Positions 1 through 9,426 of a stretch of 64,000 nucleotides of DNA are shown piece after piece (within the stretch, counting starts at the first letter, position 1; each line of letters starts with the position of its first letter). The notes under the pieces are model-generated. The model did not search any database, was not told the origin of the DNA, and saw nothing but the letters and a program-made list of their open reading frames with translations. Source of the stretch: Bin18 sp965242795 (GTDB lineage: Bacteria; Desulfobacterota; Binatia; Bin18); the NCBI GenBank assembly GCA_965242795.1, contig OZ251505.1, positions 434,001 through 498,000 on the forward strand, written 5' to 3'. The position numbers and the translations under genes were made by a program.

Positions 1-1266
1 GAACGCTTGGAGGCGCACCGCAAGGCGTACGCGGCCCAACAAGACGAAATCGAGCGCATGACGCGCTTCATCAACACGTTCCGCTACAACGCCCGCAAGG
101 CGTCGCAGGTGCAGAGCCGCGTCAAGCAACTCGAAAAGATGGATCGGCTGCCGCCGCCGCAGGCTGCGCCCAAGGGCGTCCGGTTCGGGTTTCCCGCGGC
201 ACCGCGCAGCGGGCGCCGCATGCTCGAACTCGACGGCGCAATCAAATGCTACGGCGCGCTGCACGTCTTCGCGGGAATCGATCTGGTCGTCGAGCGCGGC
301 GACCGCGTGGCCCTGGTCGGCGTCAACGGGGCTGGCAAGTCCACGTTGAGCCGCATTCTGGCCGGGGTGGAAGCGCCCAGCGCGGGCAGCCGCCGCGTCG
401 GTCATCAGGTCGTGCTCGACTATTACGCCCAACAACAGGCCGAGCGTTTGGATGGACGGAACACGGTCTATGACGAGGTGGCGCGCGAGGCCGCGACCGA
501 CGTCGTGCCCCAGTTGCGTACGCTGCTGGGGGCGTTTCTGTTTTCGGGCGATACGGTCGATAAACCCGTCCGCGTGTTGAGCGGCGGCGAGAAGAGCCGC
601 TTGGCGCTCGCGAAAATGTTGCTGCAAGCGTCCAACCTGCTCATTCTGGACGAGCCGACCAACCATCTCGACATCCGCACCAAGGACGTCCTCAAGCAGG
701 CGTTGTTGCAATACGCCGGCGCCTATCTGGTCGTCTCGCACGACCGCGACTTCTTGAGCGGGTTGGTAACCAAGGTGATGGAACTGCGCAACGGCGCGTG
801 CCACGTGTATCCGGGGACGTTCGACGAATTTCTGGATCGCAAGGCGCGCGAAACCGCCCAAGCCGGTCGGACCGCGCAAGGCAACGGTTCCGTCCCCGGT
901 CAAGCCGGGACTTCGACCGCTCCCGTGACAGATGTCGAGGATCCCGCTGTGGAGGCGACGCTCGTCGCGATTCGGCACGCCGGCCGTCTCAAGAAAAAAG
1001 GCAAACGCGCCTACCAGCAACACAAGGCGGCACGCGCCGCCCGGCAACAGCGGGCCAAGAGGGTCGCCGCTGCCGAACGGCGCATTACCGCACTGGAAGA
1101 CGAAATTAAGGAACTGGAACGCACGCTGGCCAGTCAGGAAACCTTCAGCGATGCCGAGCGCGCCCGTGAGGCCGCGGCCCGGCACGAACGGCTCCGCCGG
1201 CAACTCGACGAGCAGTACGCGGTCTGGACGGAGTTGGCAGGCGAGACGACCGATGAATCCGCCTGA
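1..1266 (+). CDS. ABC-F family ATPase, 3' part (gene enters from the left edge)
   Basis: The frame is open from the first base, so the N-terminal nucleotide-binding domain lies outside the window. What remains is the inter-domain linker (residues ~1-60, basic and helical, the region that contacts tRNA/ribosome in ABC-F proteins), a complete second ATPase domain and a charged C-terminal coiled coil (~residues 315-415). Seen: Walker A GVNGAGKST, ABC signature LSGGEKSRLALA, Walker B LLILDEPTNHLD, and the H-loop in VVSHDRDFL. There are no membrane segments, as expected for ABC-F, which act on translating ribosomes (antibiotic resistance or translation-factor roles). The subfamily cannot be decided from this half. 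Confidence 0.93.
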   Translation, partial: ERLEAHRKAYAAQQDEIERMTRFINTFRYNARKASQVQSRVKQLEKMDRLPPPQAAPKGVRFGFPAAPRSGRRMLELDGAIKCYGALHVFAGIDLVVERGDRVALVGVNGAGKSTLSRILAGVEAPSAGSRRVGHQVVLDYYAQQQAERLDGRNTVYDEVAREAATDVVPQLRTLLGAFLFSGDTVDKPVRVLSGGEKSRLALAKMLLQASNLLILDEPTNHLDIRTKDVLKQALLQYAGAYLVVSHDRDFLSGLVTKVMELRNGACHVYPGTFDEFLDRKARETAQAGRTAQGNGSVPGQAGTSTAPVTDVEDPAVEATLVAIRHAGRLKKKGKRAYQQHKAARAARQQRAKRVAAAERRITALEDEIKELERTLASQETFSDAERAREAAARHERLRRQLDEQYAVWTELAGETTDESA

Positions 1267-1305
1267 ATCGACGACCCGCCCGACCGGAAACGAGGAGACA
1301 CCACC

Positions 1306-2289
1306 ATGCGTATCGGATTAGGACTGCCGCCCACCGGACACCGGTTCGAAGTCTATAAGGACGTCGCGCAGCAGGCCGAGGCCGGCGGCTTCGAGAGCCT
1401 GTGGTGCGGCGAAGCGTGGGGCACCGAGACGAGTACCCTCGTCACCGCGTTTCTGGCGTGGACACGGCGGATGTCCGTGGGCACCGGGATCATCTCGCTG
1501 TATCTGCGCCCGCCTACGCTGACCGCAATGCAGGCGGCGAGCATGGACCTGGTCGCCCCGGGCCGGGCGCGGCTGGGCATCGGCGTGAGCACGCGGAACA
1601 TCAACGCATTTCACGGCATCCCGTGGGACCATCCGGTCGCCCGCACGCGCGAATACGTGGACGTGCTACGCCGTGTGCTGGCGGGCGAGCGGGTCACTCA
1701 CGCCGGACGCTTCTACCGGCCGCAGGGCTTTCGGCTGAGCGCCACGTTGTCACAGAAAGTGCCGATCTACCTGGCCGCGGTGAACCCACGCATGTTGCGC
1801 CTAGCGGGTGAGATTGCCGACGGCGTGTTGCTCGCGTGGCTGCCGGCGCGCCAAGTGGCCGCGTCGGTCGCCGAAATCGCCAAAGGGGCGGCGCGCGCCG
1901 GGCGCCGCCTCGCGGACATCGATATCGGCTGTTACGTCCACACCTTGGTCAATCCCGACCGTGAACGCGCGCTGGCGCAACTCCGCCACGTCCTGGTCGG
2001 CTATTGCCAGGCCAACACCTACATTCAGGGATTTCGGCGTTTCGGCTATGGCGACGTGCTGGACGAGGTCCTGGCCCGTTGGCAAGCCGGAGACCGGGCC
2101 GGTGCGGAGCAGGCGATTCCCGACCGCATGGTGGAGGAACTGTTCGTCTTCGGCGCGCCGGCGGACTGCCATGCCCAACTCGCCCGCTTCGTCGATGCCG
2201 GCGTCCAGCATCCGATCGTGGCCGCGCCGCCCACCAGCCAACTTACGGCCGATGACCTGCACGCGATGGTCGCCGCGTTCGCGCAATAG
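1306..2289 (+). CDS. LLM-class (luciferase-like) flavin-dependent monooxygenase
   Basis: A 327-residue protein of normal LLM length, with the TIM-barrel pattern of bacterial luciferase-like FMN/F420 enzymes: an N-terminal strand GLGLPPTGH, then FESLWCGEAWG, the conserved VGTGIISLYLRPP segment and a GRARLGIGVST segment. The start has an upstream GAGGAGA about 7 nt away. It ends only 5 bp from the stop of a convergent second LLM gene. Substrate is unknown; the family oxidises alkanes, aldehydes, sulfonates or F420-linked substrates. Confidence 0.9.
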   Translation: MRIGLGLPPTGHRFEVYKDVAQQAEAGGFESLWCGEAWGTETSTLVTAFLAWTRRMSVGTGIISLYLRPPTLTAMQAASMDLVAPGRARLGIGVSTRNINAFHGIPWDHPVARTREYVDVLRRVLAGERVTHAGRFYRPQGFRLSATLSQKVPIYLAAVNPRMLRLAGEIADGVLLAWLPARQVAASVAEIAKGAARAGRRLADIDIGCYVHTLVNPDRERALAQLRHVLVGYCQANTYIQGFRRFGYGDVLDEVLARWQAGDRAGAEQAIPDRMVEELFVFGAPADCHAQLARFVDAGVQHPIVAAPPTSQLTADDLHAMVAAFAQ

Positions 2290-2294
2290 GCCGA

Positions 2295-3299
2295 TCAGCC
2301 GACCAGCATCTTCAACGCCCGCTCGTATGCGCGGGTGTCCGTGGCCTCGATATTGACCGGGTGGATGTCCACCCCGCACTCGGCCTGCGCCTCCAGGCGG
2401 TCGAGACACGCTTCGGCCGAACCCGCGCACAAGGTCTCGTCCACGAGTTCGTCGGTGACCACCAGCGCCGCGGCCCGAGAGCCGTCTTTCCAGGCCGCCT
2501 TGACCTTTTCGACCGTGTCGGCATGGCCGAGTCGGCTGAGTTGCGCCGCATAGTACGCGCCCATCCGACCGATGTAGAACGCCGCGGCCGCGGCGTGCGC
2601 GGCGCGGACTTTTGCGACGTCGGAGGTCACCGCGACACTCCCCGGCGCACGGACACTGACCGCGTTTGCAGGCCGTCCCGCGGCCATGCTCATGGCGCGC
2701 ACCGCGTCGATTTCGGCCTGCAGCTTCTTCATGGGCAGCCAGATCGGCAGCCAGCCGTCGGCCAGTTCCGCGGTCAGTTTCAGAGCCTTGGCATTCAGCG
2801 TCGCCAGATAGATCGGAATGCGGTCACGTACCGGCTGGAAACGCAACGTAAACCCGCGTTGGAGATTGAACAGCGAGCCCTCGTAGTGCAGCTTCTCGCC
2901 CTTCAGCAGCATCTGCATGATTTCGACGTACTCTTTGAGTCGGGTGCGCGGCGGCTCGAACGGCACGCCGTGAAAGTGCTCGATGACCTGCGCGCCGCTC
3001 GTGCCCAGGCCGATCAGCATCCGCCCTTCCGACAACTCGTCCAGCGTCGCAAAATGCTGGGCCAGTGCGGCCGGAGTCCGCGAATAGACGTTCACGATGC
3101 CGGTGCCGAGGCGGATGCGGTCGGTCTCGGAGGCCAACAGCGACAGCAGCGTGAACGCGTCGCGGCCCCACCCCTCGGGAATCCAGACCGAATGGACGCC
3201 CGCGGCGTCCGCGACCTTCACGCGCTCGATGATCGCGCGGTAGTCGGTCCGCCCCTGCCGATCGTTCCAATCAACGCCGATAGCAATATCGCGAGCCAT
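2295..3299 (-). CDS. LLM-class flavin-dependent oxidoreductase
   Basis: A 334-residue LLM protein (N-terminal AIGVDWNDRQG, core VWIPEGWGRDAFT, RLGTGIVNVYSRTP, GRMLIGLGTSG), the common layout of F420- or FMN-dependent members. A strong ribosome site (TGGAGGAAAC) precedes the ATG. It is convergent with another LLM gene at 1306-2289. The two share only the family pattern by eye and do not look like a recent duplication. The electron-donor cofactor (FMN with reductase, or F420) cannot be told from sequence. Confidence 0.9.
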   Translation of the reverse strand: MARDIAIGVDWNDRQGRTDYRAIIERVKVADAAGVHSVWIPEGWGRDAFTLLSLLASETDRIRLGTGIVNVYSRTPAALAQHFATLDELSEGRMLIGLGTSGAQVIEHFHGVPFEPPRTRLKEYVEIMQMLLKGEKLHYEGSLFNLQRGFTLRFQPVRDRIPIYLATLNAKALKLTAELADGWLPIWLPMKKLQAEIDAVRAMSMAAGRPANAVSVRAPGSVAVTSDVAKVRAAHAAAAAFYIGRMGAYYAAQLSRLGHADTVEKVKAAWKDGSRAAALVVTDELVDETLCAGSAEACLDRLEAQAECGVDIHPVNIEATDTRAYERALKMLVG

Positions 3300-3349
3300 G
3301 TTTCCTCCAGACGGTTGTCTTCAAAGACGACTCCGAGAGGCGACATACT

Positions 3350-3958
3350 TTAGAAGGCTTGATTCTCCTGAAGCCATTCGCCGACGATGGTCGTGTAGTC
3401 GTTGAAGATGAGTTCGCTCGGTTGCAGGCGCAATTCGGCGCAGAGCCCCGGCAGCGTTCTTCTGAAGTGCCGATACCGTTTCCAGATGTGGGTTCCGCCG
3501 GGCACGTCGGCCTTCGTCTGGGAAGAGCGCAGCCATTGGCTTACGACCTGGACCGCTGTCTGCGGTGTGTTGTCGTGCGCCTTGATGTCCTGGCCCGAAA
3601 TGTCGGAAATGAACTTCTGGTAGCGGTACCGGTCCCGATCCACGACGAGGACGTTTCTCTCGCCATCGTGCCGAGCGAGACCCAGGAACAACCCGAGCTC
3701 GAAAGGCATGTTGAACCGGGGAAGCCGATGGGCCGTATCGAGCCCGGTTCTGGAAATGTCGTGGTATCCGAACCGGCAATCGTCCATGATCTGAACGATC
3801 GTGTCCACGCGGACTTTTGCCGTGTTGATGATTTCGAGCGTGGAGCGAGCCACGAATCCGCAGTCGAAGATGGCGAAGACGACCGCGTCGAAGATGGGCT
3901 TGTACGACCTATCGAAAGGACAATTGATGAAAACGTTGGCGTTGTCTTCAGCGACCAT
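3350..3958 (-). CDS. TIR/NDT-like nucleotide-binding protein (putative NAD-processing effector)
   Basis: A 202-residue protein. Residues 8-16 (NVFINCPFD) look like the first strand and loop of a TIR or nucleoside-2-deoxyribosyltransferase-like fold. HDISR (66-70) and NMPFELGLFLGL (83-94) resemble the second nucleotide-binding loop and the conserved Glu-containing helix (E87), the place of the catalytic Glu in TIR NADases. A hydrophobic strand NVLVVD follows at 102-107. An AGGTG ribosome site sits just before the ATG. It lies 11 bp downstream of a 71-residue gene on the same strand, suggesting co-expression. Fold assignment is by motif pattern only; NADase activity and any defence role are inference. 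Confidence 0.6.
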   Translation of the reverse strand: MVAEDNANVFINCPFDRSYKPIFDAVVFAIFDCGFVARSTLEIINTAKVRVDTIVQIMDDCRFGYHDISRTGLDTAHRLPRFNMPFELGLFLGLARHDGERNVLVVDRDRYRYQKFISDISGQDIKAHDNTPQTAVQVVSQWLRSSQTKADVPGGTHIWKRYRHFRRTLPGLCAELRLQPSELIFNDYTTIVGEWLQENQAF

Positions 3959-3969
3959 TCACACCTGCG

Positions 3970-4185
3970 TCAGCCGACTCGGTGCATGACCTTTCGCACG
4001 GCTTCTCGCACGGCCTCGCGCGAGACCGTCCCGATCTGGTGCGACGGCTTGACGATCCGCTGCGGGAGGACACGCCCCTCGCCGACCCGCGGCTCTGAAC
4101 CGCCCTCCAAGGTACTGAGATCAGCGTATCTGACCGGGCGATCCGTCTTTTCTCTCGTGCCTCTCATTCCTGAATAGTGTGCCAT
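3970..4185 (-). CDS. Small hypothetical protein upstream of the TIR-like gene
   Basis: 71 residues, basic, with a C-terminal helix (VSREAVREAVRKV, residues ~53-65). I recognise no family. Reality is supported by a good ribosome site (AAGGAGAG about 5 nt before the ATG) and by the 11-bp spacing to the downstream TIR-like gene. A small protein in front of a TIR-like gene could be a regulator, sensor or antitoxin; that is speculation. Confidence 0.5.
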   Translation of the reverse strand: MAHYSGMRGTREKTDRPVRYADLSTLEGGSEPRVGEGRVLPQRIVKPSHQIGTVSREAVREAVRKVMHRVG

Positions 4186-4369
4186 GCCTACTCTCCTTCA
4201 TGGTTCCCCATCGTCTTCTGTCTCGGGGAACGATGTGAGCTTGTTGCATCATTGCTTCTTCCGTTTTGTCAAGAGGCATCGTCACGAGTTACGCGATATG
4301 AAGAAGTTCGGGGCATCATGCAGACGACCTCCAGGAGAATCCGGGGACCACACAACGCCGCTCACACTG

Positions 4370-4972
4370 TCAAAGTTGAGCGTCTATGGCGTAATAGCCC
4401 ATCTGGGTTGGCGCGGTGAAATACTCCGCCAGCCGGGAGAGTACCAGCGGAAAGAATTCGCCTTCTCGGTCCGCCGCTTGCATCTGCTCCAAGCCTGTCC
4501 AGAAGCTGATCCCGCGTCCGCTGCCTTGTGCACGGTTAACCAGCCACAGCACGCCTTGGAAGCCGGGCTGCCGTTTCAGCAACGACAGATAGTCGGCTTC
4601 ATACACTTCGCGGGCCGATTCGATGTGCCGGTCGGGGATCGGCAGCCTAATCACGCGGGCAACCCGTCCGCCGATATGGTGGCCTGCTCGGACCAATACT
4701 TCGTAACTTTCGGGCTGCGGCGGTTCGGCCAGAAAGGGGAGCAGCGTGGAGGCGACGGCCTTGCGGCTGGCGGGCTCGGAATCGGCCAGGGAGTCCGGTG
4801 AGTTCCACAGGCTGAGAAGGAATCCGGCCGATGTGTCGGCCTGCGACATCAGCAGCGCCGCGCCGAACCCCGGCGCGTGTACGAGCGGCGGCAACACCGC
4901 CTGCCGGCAGACCGACACACAGTCGGACAGCAGCGACGGTTTGCACTGAAACGGAATGACTCGCGCGTGCAT
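4370..4972 (-). CDS. ABM-like (dimeric alpha/beta-barrel) hypothetical protein
   Basis: 200 residues with two similar halves of roughly 95 residues. Each half carries a VLPPLV or VIRLPIPD strand, a segment around residues 70-95 or 130-160 (YLSLLKRQPGFQGVLWL), and a closing strand. This resembles fused antibiotic-biosynthesis-monooxygenase/NIPSNAP-type ferredoxin-like folds. The start is supported by GGGGAGG five nt upstream. It stands alone; neighbours give no functional clue. Function is unassigned; this fold serves small-molecule monooxygenases, haem degraders and stress proteins. Confidence 0.6.
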   Translation of the reverse strand: MHARVIPFQCKPSLLSDCVSVCRQAVLPPLVHAPGFGAALLMSQADTSAGFLLSLWNSPDSLADSEPASRKAVASTLLPFLAEPPQPESYEVLVRAGHHIGGRVARVIRLPIPDRHIESAREVYEADYLSLLKRQPGFQGVLWLVNRAQGSGRGISFWTGLEQMQAADREGEFFPLVLSRLAEYFTAPTQMGYYAIDAQL

Positions 4973-5150
4973 GACGCCTCCCCTTCTCGACCCTCGCCGG
5001 ATGGATACCTGATTCTCAGATGGAATGCAGCCGATACTGGTTCAGCGGCGTCGGCAGGTTTTCGTTTCAACTTGACGGACGCGGCGGAACGGTGTCACAC
5101 AACGATCAGAACGGTCGGCAACGGTTCGGATACCCCGAATGAGGTACGAA

Positions 5151-6521
5151 ATGAGCGATTCGCAGAAGACTCCGCCGCACGCACTGACCCTCGCCGACGC
5201 CGCAGACCGGATCCGAACCGGCCAGCTTTCGCCGGTCACGCTCGTAGAGTCGTGCCTGGAGCACCTCGGCCGGCTGGAACCCGATCTGTGCGCCTGGACG
5301 ATGGTCGATCGCAAAGGCGCGTCCGATGCCGCCAGGCGTTGTGAGGCCGAAATCAGCGGCGGACGCTACCGTGGCCAGCTGCACGGCATCCCGCTCGGAC
5401 TCAAGGACATCTTCTTCACCGCGGGGGTCAAGACGAGTATGGGTTCGCCGATCTACGCGGACTACGTCCCGGAGTACGATGCGACCGCGGTCCGGCGCCT
5501 CAAAGAGGCCGGCGCCGTGATTCTCGGCAAAGCCCACACGACCGAGTTTGCCGCATTGGCGCCCTCGCCGACCCGCAATCCGTGGAATCTCGAACACACG
5601 CCCGGCGGTTCCAGTAGCGGCTCGGCCGCCGCGGTCGCCGCCCGGGCGTGTTTCGGGGCGCTCGGCTCGCAGACGTACGGCTCGACCGTGCGGCCCGCGG
5701 CCTATTGCGGCTGTGTCGGCCTCAAGCCGACGTTCGGGCGCATCAGCGTGCACGGCGTCTATCCGCTGGCCGGCAGCCTGGACCATGTCGGCATCTTCGC
5801 GCGCACGGTGACGGACATCGCCCTACTGCTGCGCGTCCTGGCTGGCGAGGATCCGAACGACCCGGTAAGCGCCGTGCAGCCCGTGCCCGACTACCTTCAA
5901 GCGCTGCAATCCGCGGAGCCGCCGCGTATCGGCGTGGTCCGCGAGTTCTTCTTCGAGCGCGCCGACGAAGAAACCAGGCAACATGTCGAAGCCGTCGTGC
6001 GGCAATGCGAGCAGGCCGGGGCACGGGTCAGCGAGGTGATACTTCCCTCGAGCTTCGCCGGGGCGCCCGAAGCCCACTTCAACATGATGTTCGTCGAGGC
6101 TGCCTTCAGCCACCGCGAAGTCTATGCCGAGCATCGAGACCGCTACAGCCCGCAAATGCGCGACCTGATAGAAAAAGGCCGCGCCCTGTCCGGCGTCGCA
6201 TACTTACAAGCCCAACGGCAGCAAGAGACGTTCCGCACCGAACTGGACGCGATCTGCCGCGGCGTGGACGTCCTGCTGACACCGGCGACCCCCGCGCCGG
6301 CGCCGCGAGGTTTCACGACCACCGGCGACCCGACCTTCAACGGCCCGGCCACGTTCGCCGGCCTACCCAGCCTGTCTCTGCCCTCGGGACTGAGCCGCGG
6401 CGGCCTGCCGTTCGGCGTCCAACTCATGGCCGCGGCGTTTGCCGAACCCCGCCTGCTGGCCGCGGCCAAATGGTGCGAAGACGTGATCGGGTTTTCCGCA
6501 ACTCCGCGGCTTGCGGAATAG
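5151..6521 (+). CDS. Amidase signature family hydrolase (GatA-like)
   Basis: 456 residues from the ATG preceded by GAGG (an in-frame ATG 12 bp upstream is less likely). The Ser-cisSer-Lys triad is visible: K85 in GLKDIFF, S154 in GGSSSGSAAA and S178 in TYGSTVRP. The usual GTDTGGS around the nucleophile is here GSQTYGS, so the residues preceding the nucleophile are unusual (Asp to Gln, Gly to Tyr). No gatB or gatC is adjacent, so it is more probably a stand-alone amidase acting on small amides than the tRNA amidotransferase subunit. Substrate is unknown. Confidence 0.9.
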   Translation: MSDSQKTPPHALTLADAADRIRTGQLSPVTLVESCLEHLGRLEPDLCAWTMVDRKGASDAARRCEAEISGGRYRGQLHGIPLGLKDIFFTAGVKTSMGSPIYADYVPEYDATAVRRLKEAGAVILGKAHTTEFAALAPSPTRNPWNLEHTPGGSSSGSAAAVAARACFGALGSQTYGSTVRPAAYCGCVGLKPTFGRISVHGVYPLAGSLDHVGIFARTVTDIALLLRVLAGEDPNDPVSAVQPVPDYLQALQSAEPPRIGVVREFFFERADEETRQHVEAVVRQCEQAGARVSEVILPSSFAGAPEAHFNMMFVEAAFSHREVYAEHRDRYSPQMRDLIEKGRALSGVAYLQAQRQQETFRTELDAICRGVDVLLTPATPAPAPRGFTTTGDPTFNGPATFAGLPSLSLPSGLSRGGLPFGVQLMAAAFAEPRLLAAAKWCEDVIGFSATPRLAE

Positions 6522-6691
6522 AGCAGCGCGGGAAATGTCCGAGGAAACATCGCCGCACACGGACACGCGGAATTGCTCCGGCTCCGCGGAAACCATCTTC
6601 GACATTCCGTCTGTAGAAGCGGGGAATGACCCGCCCCGCCTTGCCAAGAAAGCGGCGGAACTGCTAAGGGAACGCCCTGCATTCCCCCCGT

Positions 6692-6764
<73 letters not shown>

Positions 6765-6848
6765 CCTTCTTCCCTCCTTCAGTCGGACCCGTTCGCCGGC
6801 ACCCGACATCGCCGCCCACCCTTCCGGGAGTTACGGAACAGCAGCACG

Positions 6849-7274
6849 ATGACGCGGGCCGGCACTCCATCGGGACCGCAGCGCTCGTTCGACCTGAAGT
6901 GGGTGCTGGCAAGCATGGGCGTCTTCATCGCCGCGGAGATTCTGTTCGGCGCCCTGCTCGCCGACGTCCTCGCGGGTCCGGTGACGTCGATGACGCTGCG
7001 CTTCATGCTGCAAGGCGTGCTCAACCTGTTGGGGTTTTTTGTCGGCGGGGTGCTGATCGGCCTGTTCTCCCCCGGCCTGCGTATTCGGGAGCCGGCGATG
7101 GGCGCCTTCTTGTGCGTCGTGCTGATGATGGTGCTCACGCTCTTCACGCCGTACAGTTTCATCCGTTTCAGTCTGACGAAGATGCTGATCGGCGGCGCGG
7201 TCGCGTTCTGGCTCGCCCTGGTCGGGGCGCGGTGCGGCGAGCGCCTCGCCGGCAACCGGGTGCACGGGGTCTAA
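6849..7274 (+). CDS. Small integral membrane protein, hypothetical
   Basis: 141 residues from the ATG at 6849; any earlier in-frame start would overlap the tRNA. Four hydrophobic stretches are visible (residues ~18-38, 45-70, 80-100, 107-125), giving a compact four-helix membrane protein with a glycine-rich second helix (FFVGGVLIGLF). I do not recognise the family. It lies between tRNA-Phe and the 3' end of a convergent symporter gene. Confidence 0.7.
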   Translation: MTRAGTPSGPQRSFDLKWVLASMGVFIAAEILFGALLADVLAGPVTSMTLRFMLQGVLNLLGFFVGGVLIGLFSPGLRIREPAMGAFLCVVLMMVLTLFTPYSFIRFSLTKMLIGGAVAFWLALVGARCGERLAGNRVHGV

Positions 7275-7345
7275 CGTCGTTCCTTGGGCGGGCGGCGTCC
7301 CTTCGGACTCGAAGGAATCGGCGGACCCGGCCCACCCGCGCGAAC

Positions 7346-9100
7346 CTACGACCGGCGCGCCTTCGCGTCGCCCGGGATACGGATGTCGTCAACGAGCGTC
7401 TGCACGTCCGCGGGCGGCGGCGCGGTCAGCCACGAGAGGCCGAGCGCGACCGCGAAATTCAGCAGCATCCCGACCCCGCCGATGCCTTCCGGTGAAATAC
7501 CCCACCACCAGTGCGCCGCGCTGTTCAGTTCCGGGGAAACGAATTTGAAATAGATGATGTAGGCGCCCGTAAATCCCAAACCGACCACCATGCCGGCAAC
7601 CGCGCCCATGCAGTTCGTCCGCTTGGTGAAGATGCCCAGCACGATGGCCGGAAAGAAACTCGACGCGGCCAAGCCGAACGCGAACGCCACGACCTGCGCG
7701 ACGAAGCCGGGCGGATGGATGCCGAAATACCCGGCCACCAGCACCGCCACGCCCGCGGCCAGCCGCGCATAGCCCAACTCCTGCCGTTCGGTCAGGTCGG
7801 GGCGGATGACCTTCTTCATCAGATCGTGGGAGATGGAGACGGACAGCACGAGGAGGAGACCCGCTGCGGTGGACAACGCCGCGGCCAACCCGCCGGCCGC
7901 CACCAGCGCGACCAGCCACGCCGGCAGCCGCGCGATTTCCGGGTTGGCCAACACGATGATGTCCCGGTCGATGTCCAGTTCGTTGCCTTGCCAGCCCCGC
8001 GCCGCGGCCTGTGCGGCGAACGCCGGGTTCCGGTCGTTGTAGTACTGAATGCGCCCGTCGCGATTCTTGTCCGAAAAGCGGATCAGCCCGGTCTCCTCCC
8101 ATTTGGAGAACCACGCCGGCATGCCGGCGTACTCGGCGCCGTGAACGGTCGTCAGGATGTTCGTGCGCGCGAACGCGGCGACCGCCGGCGCGCTGGCGTA
8201 CAGGATGACGATGAACAGCAGCGCCCAGCCCGCGGACAGGCGCGCGTCGCGCACGTTGGGGACCGTGAAGAACCGGGTGATGACGTGCGGCAGGCCCGCG
8301 GTGCCGACCATCAGCGACAGGGTGATGAAGAAGACGTCGACGACCGTCTTGCTGCCGCGGCCGGTATAGGCCGCGAAGCCCAGTTCCCGGCTCAAGGCGT
8401 CGAGCTTGTCCAACAGCGCGACACCGGGCTCGGCCGACAGGTCTGCGCCGAACCCCATCTGCGGCAGCAACGTGTCGGTCATCATCAGCGAAATGAAGAA
8501 GATCGGCAGCATGTAGGCGAAGATCAGCACGCAATATTGGGCCACTTGGGTGTACGTGATGCCCTTCTGGCCGCCGGTCACCGCATAGACGAACACGAGC
8601 GCCATGCCGACCGCCACGCCCCACTCGACCGGCACTTCGAGGAACCGGGCGAACACCACCCCGACCCCGCGCATCTGTCCGGCAACGTAGGTGAACGACA
8701 CGAAGATGGCACACACCAGGGCGACGACCCGCGCGGTCTGCGAATAATACCGCTCGCCCACGAAATCGGGCACCGTGTATTTGCCGAACTTGCGCAGATA
8801 CGGCGCCAGCAGCAACGCCAGCAGCACGTAGCCGCCGGTCCAGCCCATCAGATACATGGCGCCGTCGCGGCCCAGCACCGACATCATGCCGGCCATCGAA
8901 ATGAATGACGCCGCGCTCATCCAGCCGGCCGCGGTCGCCATGCCGTTGGCGAGCGCGCCGACCCGCGAGCCGGCCACGTAGAAATCCGCGGTCGATTCGG
9001 CCTTGGCGCGCCACGCGATGCCGATGTACAGCGCGAACGACAGACCGACGAGAACGAAGGTCCAGACTTTGACCGGGTCGGTCGGGAGCAGGTCGGTCAC
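7346..9100 (-). CDS. Sodium/solute symporter (SSS family, ActP/VC_2705-like)
   Basis: 584 residues from a GTG start that overlaps the stop of the small subunit gene by 4 bp (GTGA), indicating translational coupling. It shows the SSS core: the N-terminal segment GWMSAASFISMAGM, GRDGAMYLMGWTGGYVLL, KYTVPDFVGERYYS and about 13 hydrophobic helices. A large soluble insertion lies around residues 290-350. The pairing with a DUF4212 subunit is characteristic of VC_2705-type carboxylate (acetate-like) symporters. It probably imports short-chain carboxylates with sodium; the substrate is inferred, not shown. Confidence 0.9.
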   Translation of the reverse strand: MTDLLPTDPVKVWTFVLVGLSFALYIGIAWRAKAESTADFYVAGSRVGALANGMATAAGWMSAASFISMAGMMSVLGRDGAMYLMGWTGGYVLLALLLAPYLRKFGKYTVPDFVGERYYSQTARVVALVCAIFVSFTYVAGQMRGVGVVFARFLEVPVEWGVAVGMALVFVYAVTGGQKGITYTQVAQYCVLIFAYMLPIFFISLMMTDTLLPQMGFGADLSAEPGVALLDKLDALSRELGFAAYTGRGSKTVVDVFFITLSLMVGTAGLPHVITRFFTVPNVRDARLSAGWALLFIVILYASAPAVAAFARTNILTTVHGAEYAGMPAWFSKWEETGLIRFSDKNRDGRIQYYNDRNPAFAAQAAARGWQGNELDIDRDIIVLANPEIARLPAWLVALVAAGGLAAALSTAAGLLLVLSVSISHDLMKKVIRPDLTERQELGYARLAAGVAVLVAGYFGIHPPGFVAQVVAFAFGLAASSFFPAIVLGIFTKRTNCMGAVAGMVVGLGFTGAYIIYFKFVSPELNSAAHWWWGISPEGIGGVGMLLNFAVALGLSWLTAPPPADVQTLVDDIRIPGDAKARRS

Positions 9101-9426
9101 CGCGGCGCTCCGGTCTCGTGCGCGCCGGAGCGTTCCGTTGCATCCTGCGCGGCGTGGCGTTCGTCCAGACTGTAGGCGCGGTCCAGCCGGTTCATCAGCC
9201 AGACGTAGGCGAAGATCAGCACCACGAAGACGTACATGGAGCCTTGCTGCGCCATCCAGAAGCCGAGCCGGAACCCGCCTAGCCGGATTTCGTTCAGCGC
9301 ATCGACGAACACGACCGACAGCCCGAACGAGACAATGGCCCACACGCCGAGCAACGCGGCCACGATGCCGACGTTCGCGCGCCAATAGGCACGCCGGCGC
9401 GTTGCGGAGGAAGCGGGCGCGTTCAT
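9097..9426 (-). CDS. DUF4212 small subunit of the sodium/solute symporter
   Basis: 109 residues with two transmembrane helices (about 16-41 and 60-82) and a short charged C terminus. The second helix region GGFRLGFWMAQQGSMYVFV is typical of DUF4212 proteins, which are almost always encoded directly before an SSS symporter, as here. The gene overlaps the symporter start by 4 bp. It is divergent from the AAA ATPase gene starting at 9521, leaving a 94-bp shared promoter region. Confidence 0.87.
   Translation of the reverse strand: MNAPASSATRRRAYWRANVGIVAALLGVWAIVSFGLSVVFVDALNEIRLGGFRLGFWMAQQGSMYVFVVLIFAYVWLMNRLDRAYSLDERHAAQDATERSGAHETGAPR

Noticed and set aside
7511..8908. A 465-codon open frame antisense to the symporter
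   Set aside because: It is low-complexity, Arg/His/Gln/Glu-rich, the typical by-product of GC-rich codon use opposite a membrane protein with clear family motifs.
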